From: Bacillus massiliigorillae
GTDB lineage: Bacteria; Bacillota; Bacilli; Bacillales; DSM-1321
Reading direction: 5' to 3'
Assembly: GCF_000380245.2 (NCBI RefSeq)
Contig: NZ_HG428741.1
Coordinates: forward strand, 1,751,761 to 1,815,760
Length of the DNA stretch: 64,000 bases
Of this stretch, positions 17,687-25,828 are shown piece by piece. How positions within the stretch are numbered: position 1 is the stretch's first letter; each line of letters begins with the position of its first letter. The notes below the pieces were generated by a model, which was not told the origin of the DNA, ran no database searches, and saw nothing but the letters and a program-made list of their open reading frames with translations. Position numbers and translations under genes: made by a program.

Positions 17687-19726
17687 TTGTCTATAAGGAA
17701 TAAAGTTATAGGTTTTTTCTTTATATTCTCTAGTATTTTAGTATTAGTAATTGTTTCACTGCTATTATATGAAAAGAAAAACATAGATCAACAAACTCAG
17801 AAAACTAATCAAGAATTAAAACAACAAGCAAATTTACAAGTAACGAAGGATTTAGAAAGATTAACAGCATTAATTGCCAATCAAGTAACGACAATGGAAA
17901 ATGAAATTGATCATTCCATGCTTAATGCAGCATTAACTTTAAAGGAAATGGACAAAAACAAAGAAGTATCAGTAAAGGATTTAGAAACAATAAAAAGCAG
18001 TACTGGAATGAGTGATTTTTACATAACAGATTTAGATGGTGTTTTTATTACAACAACCGAAAAAGAAGCAGTTGGTATGAGCTTATTTGATATTTGGGAT
18101 GGATATCGTATGTTAGTAAATGGGGAGTCTGATTACTTACCATCTAACATGAAAATAAAAGTAGAGACAGGTGGAATTTTTAAATTCACTGCGATTCCTC
18201 GTGCAAATGGAAACGGTATTATACAATCCGCTCTAGCCGCAGATGCGATTGAAAAGGTATTAACGACACTCTTTGAACAAGATTATGGATTACAAAGCTT
18301 ATATCTATTCGACAATGCTAATTTAGTCCTAACGGAAAATAAAATAAAAGGTTTACAGTCTAAATTTACAAAAGCAAAAACGGTAAAGGATCCTAATATT
18401 TCAGGTATATTCAAAACAGGAAAAACATCTATCACTTTAAACGGAAATATTGCTGAAATTTATGCTCCAATCTATTACAACAATGAAATTCGCTATGCAT
18501 TATATGCTTCGATTGATATGGTTCCATACTTTAAATCAGCTAACTATACAAATGATGCACTAGCAAATACAAATAAAGCAATCCATAGCTCCATTATTAA
18601 AGTCGTTTTTGTGAGTATCATAGTAACAATCTTATTATTAATTATTCTATCTATAGTCATTAAAAAGATGTTAAAGCCTCTAGAATTATTTGCTACAAAA
18701 TTACGCACTTTAGGCTCTAGTCATCATACAACTGACAATCAATTCACTGTAAAAGAAGCAGAATTATTAGCTATTCAGGAATCTGTTAATAGTGTTACTG
18801 AACATTATCAGAAGGTACTACTTTCCATACAGGAAAATGCCGCTACTGTATCGAATATGCAACGGAAGTATCATGAAGAAATGAACATAACGACAGAAAT
18901 ATTAAAAGACGTTACGAAAGCTGTCCATTCAACTGCGGAGATTAATCAAGCTCAATCAGAGCAAGTAGCAGAAGCAGAAAAGATTGTTGAAAAAACAGCG
19001 GCTACTTTAGTAAATGTTTTCAATCAAACAGATCAATTAGAGAAGCTCTCCGATCAAGCACAAAGTTCAACAGAATTAAGTATTAAAGGGATTAATACAT
19101 TATCAAAAGTAATCGAAAATATTTCTCATGAAGTTACATATAACGGAGAACGTGTTAACGTGTTACTTGAAAGTTCAACACAAATTAGTGAAATTATTAA
19201 CTTAATTAGAGGAATTGCAGAACAGACTAATTTATTATCATTAAACGCATCTATTGAAGCAGCACGTGCTGGTGAACAAGGCAAAGGATTTGCCGTAGTA
19301 GCCGACGAAGTAAGAAAGTTGGCTGAGCAAAGTAGCGATGCAACAAATAAAATCAGTAGCATCTTAACGGATTTACAAAAAGAAATACAACTCGCTAAAG
19401 AAAGCAATGATCAGCAAATCAATACCATTGAAGCAAGTAAGAACGATATGAATGAGGCAAAGACTTCAATAGGAAAACTAATTGAGAATACAGAACAATC
19501 TCGTAATAAGATTAAACAATTAGGTGACCTAGTTGAAGGATTGCAACAAGAAAGTCATAAAGAAAATGTAGTATTCAATGAGTTATATGTACAAATTCAA
19601 TCCAACGCTGCAAATAGTAAAGAGTTATTATCAATGATTAAAGAAGTATCAAGTTCTATACATCAATTAAACATACTACTAGAAAGTTTAACGAATACTA
19701 CACGCAAGCTTGAAAATATTTTCTAA
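17687..19726 (+). CDS. Methyl-accepting chemotaxis protein
   Basis: 679 residues from a TTG at 17687, nine bases after AAGGAGGG. An in-frame TTG at 17642 has no ribosome site. Transmembrane helix 1 is at about 8-27. An extracytoplasmic sensor of about 270 residues, probably a Cache fold, has ITDLDGVFITTTE and NGNGIIQSALAAD-type strands. Helix 2 is at about 303-325. The signalling domain has the conserved hairpin tip GIAEQTNLLSLNASIEAARAGEQGKGFAVVADEVRKLAE. It should control CheA and hence motility towards or away from a small ligand. No other chemotaxis gene is nearby, so it is an orphan receptor. Confidence 0.93.
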   Translation: MSIRNKVIGFFFIFSSILVLVIVSLLLYEKKNIDQQTQKTNQELKQQANLQVTKDLERLTALIANQVTTMENEIDHSMLNAALTLKEMDKNKEVSVKDLETIKSSTGMSDFYITDLDGVFITTTEKEAVGMSLFDIWDGYRMLVNGESDYLPSNMKIKVETGGIFKFTAIPRANGNGIIQSALAADAIEKVLTTLFEQDYGLQSLYLFDNANLVLTENKIKGLQSKFTKAKTVKDPNISGIFKTGKTSITLNGNIAEIYAPIYYNNEIRYALYASIDMVPYFKSANYTNDALANTNKAIHSSIIKVVFVSIIVTILLLIILSIVIKKMLKPLELFATKLRTLGSSHHTTDNQFTVKEAELLAIQESVNSVTEHYQKVLLSIQENAATVSNMQRKYHEEMNITTEILKDVTKAVHSTAEINQAQSEQVAEAEKIVEKTAATLVNVFNQTDQLEKLSDQAQSSTELSIKGINTLSKVIENISHEVTYNGERVNVLLESSTQISEIINLIRGIAEQTNLLSLNASIEAARAGEQGKGFAVVADEVRKLAEQSSDATNKISSILTDLQKEIQLAKESNDQQINTIEASKNDMNEAKTSIGKLIENTEQSRNKIKQLGDLVEGLQQESHKENVVFNELYVQIQSNAANSKELLSMIKEVSSSIHQLNILLESLTNTTRKLENIF

Positions 19727-19771
19727 TTCTAAAAGCAATCCAATAAGACTAATATAGTAACAAAGAGTATC

Positions 19772-19806
19772 GAGCCTGATTTCATTAGTGAAACTAGGCT
19801 CTTTTC
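19772..19806 (+). terminator. Rho-independent terminator of the chemoreceptor gene
   Basis: Arms GAGCCTGATTTCA and TGAAACTAGGCTC pair over 11 of 13 positions around TTAG and are followed by TTTTCTT. Confidence 0.82.
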
Positions 19807-19858
19807 TTATGTAACAATCAGCATAAAAAAATAGTAAGTGTTTGAAGTTCATTAATAA

Positions 19859-19888
19859 TTGACAATGATAATTATTATCAATTAGAAT
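19859..19888 (+). promoter_or_regulatory. Predicted sigma-A promoter of the fumC operon
   Basis: TTGACA at 19859-19864 is a perfect -35 box. After 18 bp comes TAGAAT at 19883-19888 as -10. The whole spacer is occupied by a Fur box. Confidence 0.65.
19866..19880. promoter_or_regulatory. Fur box 1 (perfect 7-1-7)
   Basis: TGATAATTATTATCA matches the Bacillus Fur consensus TGATAATNATTATCA at every position. It lies between the -35 and -10 of the fumC promoter, so iron-loaded Fur would block RNA polymerase. Confidence 0.85.
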
Positions 19889-19907
19889 ATTCAGTATAGT
19901 GATTAAC

Positions 19908-19922
19908 TGATAATTGTTATCA
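19908..19922. promoter_or_regulatory. Fur box 2 (one mismatch)
   Basis: TGATAATTGTTATCA matches the Fur consensus except for one G. It lies 36 bp before the fumC start and 42 bp after box 1 (start to start), consistent with cooperative repression. Confidence 0.75.
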
Positions 19923-19957
19923 ATTGATAGCAATATTGACAAAAGGGGTGTTTTGAC

Positions 19958-21346
19958 ATGGGATACAGAATTGAAAAAGATTCAATGGGTGAAATTAAAG
20001 TTCCATCCGAAAAACTTTGGGGAGCTCAAACACAGAGAAGTAGTGAAAACTTTAAAATTGGTACAGAAAAGATGCCAAAGGAAGTTATTAATGCATTTGC
20101 AATCTTAAAAAAAAGTGCGGCCTTAGTAAATGAAAAGCTTAATAAATTAGATTCTGTGAAAGCTAAAGCAATTGTACAAGCAGCCGATGAGATTTTGGAA
20201 GGAAAATTAGATAGTCATTTCCCGTTAGTTGTTTGGCAAACTGGAAGCGGTACTCAATCCAATATGAATGTAAACGAAGTCATTGCACATCGTGCGAATC
20301 AACTATTATCAAATGATGATACCAATTTGACAATACATCCAAATGATGATGTAAATAAGTCACAAAGTTCAAATGATACTTTTCCTACAGCTATGCATAT
20401 AGCAGGTGTGTTAGCAATTGAAGATCATCTTTTACCTGCTTTACATAAATTGAAACACACTCTAAAACAAAAATCAAAAGCTTTTTCTTCTATTATTAAA
20501 ATAGGTAGAACACACTTACAGGACGCAACTCCACTAACATTAGGTCAAGAAATAAGCGGATGGGTTCGAATGCTTGAAAAGACAGAGAGTATGATAAAAG
20601 AAAGCGTTGAATCTATGAAAGAGCTTGCTATTGGCGGAACAGCTGTAGGTACTGGAATTAATGCTCATCCGCAATATGGGGAATTGACTGCCAAACAAAT
20701 AAGCGAACTTACCGAAAGAACTTTCACTTCAGCTCCAAATAAATTCCATGCATTAACTAGTCATGATGAAATTGTCTATACTCATGGCGCATTGAAAGCA
20801 TTAGCTGCTGATTTAATGAAAATAGCAAATGATATTAGATGGTTAGCTAGCGGTCCCCGCTGTGGAATTGGTGAACTAACAATTCCTGCAAATGAACCAG
20901 GAAGTTCCATTATGCCAGGTAAGGTAAATCCTACTCAAAACGAGGCATTAACTATGGTTGTCTGTCAGGTAATGGGAAATGATATGACAATTGCTATGGC
21001 TTCAAGCCAAGGAAATTTTGAGTTAAATGTATTCAAACCAGTTATCATTTATAACTTCCTTCAATCAGTCAGATTACTTGCTGATGCTATGGTTTCATTT
21101 AATGATAACTGTGCAATAGGCATTCAAGCTAACTTAGAGGTAATTCAACGCAATCTAGAAAATTCGTTAATGCTAGTTACAGCACTAAATCCACATATCG
21201 GTTATGAAAATGCAGCATCAATAGCAAAACTTGCTCATAAAGAAGGGCTTACTTTAAAAGAAGCGGCACTCCAATTAAATCTATTATCAGCTGAGCAATT
21301 TGATGAAATTGTTCAACCTGAAAACATGATTCAACCAAAGGAGTGA
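19958..21346 (+). CDS. fumC: Class II fumarate hydratase (fumarase C)
   Basis: 462 residues, full length. It interconverts fumarate and malate in the TCA cycle without an iron-sulfur cluster. Visible superfamily signatures are TGSGTQSNMNVNEV, NKSQSSNDTFPTAMH, GRTHLQDATPLTLGQE and the GSSIMPGKVNPTQNEA loop with the catalytic Ser. The ATG follows AAAAGGGGTG. Two Fur boxes overlap the promoter, so this iron-independent enzyme should be made when iron is scarce, a logical replacement for an iron-sulfur fumarase. A 116-residue unknown protein is encoded 7 bp downstream and shares the transcript. Confidence 0.96.
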   Translation: MGYRIEKDSMGEIKVPSEKLWGAQTQRSSENFKIGTEKMPKEVINAFAILKKSAALVNEKLNKLDSVKAKAIVQAADEILEGKLDSHFPLVVWQTGSGTQSNMNVNEVIAHRANQLLSNDDTNLTIHPNDDVNKSQSSNDTFPTAMHIAGVLAIEDHLLPALHKLKHTLKQKSKAFSSIIKIGRTHLQDATPLTLGQEISGWVRMLEKTESMIKESVESMKELAIGGTAVGTGINAHPQYGELTAKQISELTERTFTSAPNKFHALTSHDEIVYTHGALKALAADLMKIANDIRWLASGPRCGIGELTIPANEPGSSIMPGKVNPTQNEALTMVVCQVMGNDMTIAMASSQGNFELNVFKPVIIYNFLQSVRLLADAMVSFNDNCAIGIQANLEVIQRNLENSLMLVTALNPHIGYENAASIAKLAHKEGLTLKEAALQLNLLSAEQFDEIVQPENMIQPKE

Positions 21347-21353
21347 CAATAAA

Positions 21354-21704
21354 ATGAGTAAAATAACGCAAATCTCTGATGAAACATATATTTTTAATGC
21401 AGAACCGAATATTCATGATGCTTGGACTGCCACTTTATTAATGAAAAAACATGATGATCACCTAAATATCTATGTTCAAATATGTATGTCCTATTTACAT
21501 CACATTGAAGATTATGAAAGATTGCTTAATGAAATTAGACATTTTTGCAAGCAATCAAAAGAAGTAATGAAGAAAGAAAAATGTACAGTTAACTTTCACT
21601 GTCAAGGTATCGCATGCTTTCAAGATATATTTTCATTACCAGCTTTTGAAAATCCTGACCATAGAGAATACATTGATACAAGTTTTTCTGAAGAAATACA
21701 GTAA
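21354..21704 (+). CDS. Hypothetical protein co-transcribed with fumC
   Basis: 116 residues, soluble, family not recognised. The start is seven bases after fumC stops, and the ribosome site AAAGGAGTGA lies inside the fumC end, so the two are one operon under Fur control. It has many His and Cys residues, including HHIEDYE, HFCKQSK and CQGIAC near residues 83-88, which could bind a metal, although no known motif fits. A role in the response to low iron is inferred only from the promoter. Confidence 0.75.
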   Translation: MSKITQISDETYIFNAEPNIHDAWTATLLMKKHDDHLNIYVQICMSYLHHIEDYERLLNEIRHFCKQSKEVMKKEKCTVNFHCQGIACFQDIFSLPAFENPDHREYIDTSFSEEIQ

Positions 21705-21760
21705 TAGCGGATATTTTTATTAATAGTTGTACATTAACGAAAAAATTCAGCAATTTAATT

Positions 21761-21799
21761 AAAAAAGATAACTAGCCAATAGGTTAGTTATCTTTTTTA
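21761..21799 (+). terminator. Rho-independent terminator of the fumC operon
   Basis: Stem AAAAAAGATAACTA/TAGTTATCTTTTTT around a 10-base loop. It can also serve the convergent small gene that ends at 21838. Confidence 0.9.
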
Positions 21800-21837
21800 T
21801 TACCTTAGTAAAACTCACGTAAATTGATAAAAATCCA

Positions 21838-22056
21838 TTATCTTCTTCTCTTATTAAGCTCTTTTAAATTTGGCTTAATTTTAATAACAGGCTCAAAGCA
21901 TACATGGACATGTGTGACGTTATCTTCAATCTCTTTAATACTTAAAACTTTGCACTTACGTCCTTTTATTTTAATTTGCTCATCAACAGTAGGAATGCTT
22001 TGTGCAAGTTTACTAAATACTAATGTTTTATTTTCAAAAAAATGAATTGCAATCAT
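21838..22056 (-). CDS. Small hypothetical protein
   Basis: 72 residues, not recognised. The reading is supported by a strong ribosome site (AAGGAGAG, seven bases before ATG) on the minus strand and by its convergence on the fumC terminator. It is basic at the C-terminus (NLKELNKRRR) and has alternating hydrophobic strands, as in a small beta-barrel (QIKIKGRKCKVLSIKEI). The opposite-strand reading of similar length lacks a ribosome site and is a shadow. Confidence 0.65.
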   Translation of the reverse strand: MIAIHFFENKTLVFSKLAQSIPTVDEQIKIKGRKCKVLSIKEIEDNVTHVHVCFEPVIKIKPNLKELNKRRR

Positions 22057-22593
22057 CTTTTTGTCTCTCCTTATTGTTTGAATTTATACAAAAACGAGGA
22101 TGATATTCTTTAAATGTGAATCATTAATTGAAAAAGATTGCAATTATATGTGCCTTTAATATTTCTAAAGAGTTATAACATCGGGTATGACATCCTGACT
22201 TGTAATAAATATATTTTATGCTTACTTGTTATAAATTGTTATCATTGCTTAATTGGAATAAAAAACGAACATTACAAACAAAACGAAAGGTAAATTTCGC
22301 GTTTAAACCTAATAAACGGCCAATCCTCACCGGACAAATAAAAACGTTTTCCTTAAAAAACGAACAATTCAATTCTTGCATATTTTCTATCAAAATCATA
22401 TGTATTGACAATTTAGTAAAGTTTATTTGCTTGCAAAAAACTTTAGCTCAACTTAAAATACGTAAAGTATCCCATAAAACACAAATACAATTCACCATTT
22501 TATATAACGACAGGCAAGCATTTGGCTTGTCTTTTTTGCTCCTTATTTATATTTCAGAACTCCACTTTTATTAAAACGAAGAGGTGAAAATAA
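22057..22593. other. 537-bp intergenic region with an orphan terminator
   Basis: No convincing protein gene: the one longer reading on the plus strand (22218-22574) lacks a ribosome site and has a biased, low-complexity composition. The region ends in a plus-strand terminator at 22510-22534, which must close a transcript that starts inside this stretch. A small RNA or an attenuated leader of the next gene is possible. An inverted repeat AGTAAAGTTT/AAAACTTTAGCT surrounds about 22415-22446. Confidence 0.4.
22510..22534 (+). terminator. Orphan Rho-independent terminator upstream of the HTH gene
   Basis: Stem AGGCAAGC/GCTTGTCT (one G:U pair) with loop ATTTG, followed by TTTTT. It lies 60 bp before the next start codon and follows no recognised gene on this strand. 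Confidence 0.6.
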
Positions 22594-23232
22594 ATGCTTA
22601 CAAATGAAGAGAAACAGAGTCTTTTAAGTAACAAATACGATATTGAACATATATTGCAACGAAAAGAATTAAGCCATTCATTGTTAAAGTTAATTATCAA
22701 TCATGTAGACATAGAAACTAGTGAAATGGATGATATATTCACAGTTGAGGATAATATTCAAGCCTGGTCAAAGCTAATTGAAGTGCTTTTGGAGAAAGAA
22801 GCACTTTTTACAGATGAAATTGAAGAAGATAGCTATTCAATTGATGCTTTAAGTGACTATTTTCAAGCAAGCATTCAAACCATTGAAAAGTGGATTAAAG
22901 ATGGGCGTTTTATAGGTGTTGGTCCAGACTTTGATGAATATACTCAAATTGCACAAGATGTTCTTTGGATACAAAGTGAGGATACTCAATTCTCAATTCA
23001 AGATATCGTAGAAAATTATAAACATAATAAGCTACCGCCTGAACTTTCCCATGAAGATACTATTATGGAAATCCAAGTTGAATTAGAAGTTTTGGAAACC
23101 AAATATAACGGAAAACTAGACGAAGTACTTCGAGATAAATCATTGAATTCTGAAGAAAAGAAAGACCTAGATGCTTGGAACTATTTCATTGGCTTATGGA
23201 GGATGTATACAGATGAACAAAACAAACTTTAA
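22594..23232 (+). CDS. Hypothetical protein with a MerR/excisionase-like HTH segment
   Basis: 212 residues, acidic, family not recognised. Residues 82-108 (SIDALSDYFQASIQTIEKWI) read as a helix-turn-helix like those of MerR or excisionase proteins, with IEKWIKDGRF as recognition helix and wing start. The rest is predicted helical, and no transmembrane segment is seen. The start follows GAAGAGGTGA. It overlaps the next gene by 20 bp, and that gene ends in a DnaA domain-I fold, so the two products probably act together. Possible roles are DNA binding linked to replication control, or a prophage-derived function; both are inferences. Confidence 0.7.
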   Translation: MLTNEEKQSLLSNKYDIEHILQRKELSHSLLKLIINHVDIETSEMDDIFTVEDNIQAWSKLIEVLLEKEALFTDEIEEDSYSIDALSDYFQASIQTIEKWIKDGRFIGVGPDFDEYTQIAQDVLWIQSEDTQFSIQDIVENYKHNKLPPELSHEDTIMEIQVELEVLETKYNGKLDEVLRDKSLNSEEKKDLDAWNYFIGLWRMYTDEQNKL

Positions 23233-23989
23233 CACACTAATCGATGATTTTGCGGATACTATTTATAATGTCATTAATTTAAACACAACACGTTTTAAAA
23301 TCAACAAAAGAATCCTTTTTAATCATCGCGAGGAATTTTTAGAGATTGAAGAAGTATATAATCCAGACCAAACGATTAATACCTATCAATATACTCTATA
23401 TAAAAGGCTAGTTGATCAAACTCCTATGTATCCTGTATTTCAATTCAACTACAATTCTCAAGAAAGCGAAGAGTCTAATAAATATAAAATGGTAATCGGT
23501 AATCCCGAAAATGACGAACTATTGATTAAGAAGGATTTTATTGCACAACATAACAGACTACATATCAAATCATTATCACAGCTCATCGCAGCCATTCAAT
23601 TTTCCTTTTATTTTAGTACCTATGAGAAGCGGTACAATCAAGTAATAGATTGTTTTGATAGAGCTAGAAAAATTACTGATAAGATACTCGCTAGTTCTGA
23701 TGAAGATAAACAAAAAATGAAAGGTGAATCAATATACACTCAAGATGCGGCTCTATTATGGAAAAAAGGATTGTGCGAATTACAAAACAGACTAAGTAAA
23801 CCTTCTTATGAAACTTGGTTATCATGTACACATGGAATTAAATTAGAAGGGAATGTTTTATACATAAGCGTAGCCAAAGAATTTGATAAAGAGTGGTTAG
23901 AAGTTAGATATGATTATTTAATTTGTTCAGTTTTAGAATATATCACTGGAAAAGAAATGAAACCCGTTTTTGTGGTGGAGAATAAATAG
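23213..23989 (+). CDS. Protein with C-terminal DnaA domain-I (DnaA_N) fold
   Basis: 258 residues from the ATG at 23213, ten bases after ATGGAGG. An in-frame upstream start at 23171 would overlap the previous gene by 62 bp. The first 170 residues are unfamiliar. From about 180 to 250 the sequence follows Bacillus DnaA domain I closely: LWKKGLCELQNRLSKPSYET, then a hydrophobic strand, EFDKEWLEVRY and ITGKEM. Domain I of DnaA mediates self-assembly and binds DnaD and SirA. No AAA+ or DNA-binding domain of DnaA follows, so this is a free-standing interaction module. It could recruit the same partners or interfere with DnaA. The function is unproven. Confidence 0.78.
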   Translation: MNKTNFNTLIDDFADTIYNVINLNTTRFKINKRILFNHREEFLEIEEVYNPDQTINTYQYTLYKRLVDQTPMYPVFQFNYNSQESEESNKYKMVIGNPENDELLIKKDFIAQHNRLHIKSLSQLIAAIQFSFYFSTYEKRYNQVIDCFDRARKITDKILASSDEDKQKMKGESIYTQDAALLWKKGLCELQNRLSKPSYETWLSCTHGIKLEGNVLYISVAKEFDKEWLEVRYDYLICSVLEYITGKEMKPVFVVENK

Positions 23990-24001
23990 ATATCTTTATG
24001 T

Positions 24002-24042
24002 TACCGACACTTTCTCAATCGAGATAAGCTCGGTATTTTTTC
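24002..24042 (+). terminator. Rho-independent terminator of the HTH/DnaA-domain operon
   Basis: TACCGA and TCGGTA form the outer stem, an inner TCTC/GAGA hairpin with loop AATC lies between symmetric 5-base bulges, and TTTTTTCTTT follows. Confidence 0.65.
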
Positions 24043-24154
24043 TTTAAATAATGAAATCTTTTCACATGTATACAGCACAACATTATACATTTAATTCTAA
24101 TTATTTGATAAAATGATAAAAAAATTATCAAAAAGTACAAATGGAAGGATGAAG

Positions 24155-24811
24155 TTGACCTTGAACAGTTCAAAAACAAAGATCAAAGAATCAACTATCT
24201 TTCACCACTCGGGAAACAACATTACAACAATTGACCGAGAAGTACAAATTATCGCTCGCTTCGAAGAACCGCTCATAGTAATTTTAGGCAATATGTTGAG
24301 CGAACATGAGTGTAAGGAATTAATTCAGTTTTCTAAGGATAAGTTACAAAGATCCAAAATTGGGGCGACACGAGAAGTGAATGATATCCGCACAAGCAGC
24401 GGCGCCTTCTTAGAAGAATATGAACATCCTCTGATTTCCACCATTGAAAAACGCATCGCTACCATCATGAATATTCCCATTGAACATGGGGAAGGTCTTC
24501 ACATTTTGCGTTATACACCTAGCCAAGAGTATAAAGCTCATTTCGATTATTTTTCACCAACAAGTAAAGCGGCCAATAACAACCGCATAAGTACACTTGT
24601 CATCTATTTAAATGATGTCGAAGAAGGAGGGGAGACATACTTTCCTAAACTTAATCTATCCATTTCTCCAACAAAAGGAATGGCAGTTTATTTTGAATAC
24701 TTTTATCAAGATTCAGAGTTAAATGAAAGTACTTTACACGCAGGTTTACCTGTCATCAAAGGTGAGAAATGGATTGCAACACAATGGATGAGAAAGCAGA
24801 GAATAAGATAA
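24155..24811 (+). CDS. Prolyl 4-hydroxylase, 2-oxoglutarate/Fe(II) dioxygenase
   Basis: About 218 residues. The best start is TTG at 24155 or 24161 after GGAAGGATGAAG. An ATG at 24113 has no ribosome site. The enzyme closely resembles the collagen-type prolyl 4-hydroxylase of the B. anthracis/cereus group. The jelly-roll core has HFD as the HxD iron ligands (His129, Asp131), the distal His195 in LHAG, and Lys205 in GEKW for 2-oxoglutarate. VNDIRTSSGAF and NNRISTLVIYLND are also typical. Bacterial homologues hydroxylate proline in peptides or proteins such as collagen-like proteins or EF-Tu. The target here is unknown, and no collagen-like gene is in the window. Confidence 0.88.
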   Translation: MTLNSSKTKIKESTIFHHSGNNITTIDREVQIIARFEEPLIVILGNMLSEHECKELIQFSKDKLQRSKIGATREVNDIRTSSGAFLEEYEHPLISTIEKRIATIMNIPIEHGEGLHILRYTPSQEYKAHFDYFSPTSKAANNNRISTLVIYLNDVEEGGETYFPKLNLSISPTKGMAVYFEYFYQDSELNESTLHAGLPVIKGEKWIATQWMRKQRIR

Positions 24812-24871
24812 TCTAAAAAATCACAAGTTTCTAAATGAACCAATTCTAAAAATAATTTACATTGGAACAAA

Positions 24872-24902
24872 AGACTCTCCTTCAGTGCAAGGAGGTTTTT
24901 TA
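24872..24902. terminator. Terminator between prolyl hydroxylase and the luxR-type gene
   Basis: CTCCTT and AAGGAG pair around CAGTGC and are followed by GTTTTTT. The hairpin sits between two convergent genes. Confidence 0.75.
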
Positions 24903-24912
24903 TGAAGTATTT

Positions 24913-25596
24913 TTATTGAATAATGCCTCTACGTATAGCTTCGGCTACTCCTTGTACACGGTTGAGCACCTCGAGTTTTCGAATAGCTGATCGAACATAA
25001 TCTTGAACTGTAAACTCACTAATACCGAGAGATACAGCCATTTCCTTTGTACTCTCACCCCAAGACATTTTCTGCAATACTTCAATTTCTCTTCTGCTAA
25101 GTTTTTTTGGATTGCTGCAGAAGTCGTCTTGTCCGAATATTTGCCCCAAATGTTCTCCATATACACCTAGAGAGTGTAGAAGGCTATCTTTTACAGTGAA
25201 GGAATCTGTGCTTCCCATACAGGCATAGCCAACGACTTGTGAACTATAGCTAAGTGGAACTACCAAAAGTTCCGTTGACCTGCCCTCCGTGTATTTAATT
25301 GGTAATTGGTGAATTAATGGAGAATCAATATGTTTAGGCTTTCTCTGTTGAATGGCGGAATATATAGGTGGCATTTTCCGAACATCTTCTCTCCAGTCCC
25401 TCAAGCAAGATATTCCTTGATTATCGATTCGCAATATACCTTCACCTATTTTACTTAAAGTTGAATAGAAATAGAGTCCAACACGAGAAAAATGAAAAAG
25501 ATCCATAAAGCCACGAACGGCAAGAATTTGTTTTTCATCATGGGAAGGGGCTAATGATATGGATTGAATTGTCTTTTTTATGGTAGAAATGAGCAT
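24913..25596 (-). CDS. LuxR-type HTH regulator with GAF-like sensor
   Basis: 227 residues. The N-terminal half (about 5-155) reads as a GAF-like sensory domain. The C-terminal LuxR/GerE HTH (about 163-225) is KLSRREIEVLQKMSWGESTK, then AVSLGISEFTVQDYVRSAI. There is no receiver domain, so it should respond to a ligand directly. The ATG is preceded by GATGGAGGAAA. It is divergent from the iron alcohol dehydrogenase gene and is the only regulator next to the catabolic operon, so it probably activates that operon in response to the substrate or an intermediate. The effector is unknown. Confidence 0.85.
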   Translation of the reverse strand: MLISTIKKTIQSISLAPSHDEKQILAVRGFMDLFHFSRVGLYFYSTLSKIGEGILRIDNQGISCLRDWREDVRKMPPIYSAIQQRKPKHIDSPLIHQLPIKYTEGRSTELLVVPLSYSSQVVGYACMGSTDSFTVKDSLLHSLGVYGEHLGQIFGQDDFCSNPKKLSRREIEVLQKMSWGESTKEMAVSLGISEFTVQDYVRSAIRKLEVLNRVQGVAEAIRRGIIQ

Positions 25597-25730
25597 AGTT
25601 TTTCCTCCATCAAAGAAATTTAAATGTTTCTACAACAATCAACTGGAAGTGGCAGTTAGACTTTTTACGAAGAAATAACCCCCTAATTTTTGGGGATTTA
25701 TATTATTCAATATAAACACTATCATTAAAT

Positions 25731-25746
25731 TTGTAAACGATTACAC
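25731..25746 (+). promoter_or_regulatory. Candidate cre site (CcpA)
   Basis: TTGTAAACGATTACAC fits the consensus WTGNNARCGNWWWCAW in 15 of 16 positions and contains the palindrome TGTAAACGATTACA. It lies in the divergent promoter region 83 bp before the first catabolic gene. Binding of CcpA with HPr-Ser-P would shut off the operon when better carbon sources are present. Confidence 0.65.
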
Positions 25747-25828
25747 AACAATAAAACACTATGTACGATTAAAAATGTTTAATGGCATTACATTATTGAA
25801 AGATTATTATGAAAAGCAGGTGATGGAA

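Noticed and set aside
22218..22574. 118-codon reading on the plus strand
   Set aside because: No ribosome binding site, low-complexity Lys/Ile/Phe composition, and it spans a terminator hairpin.
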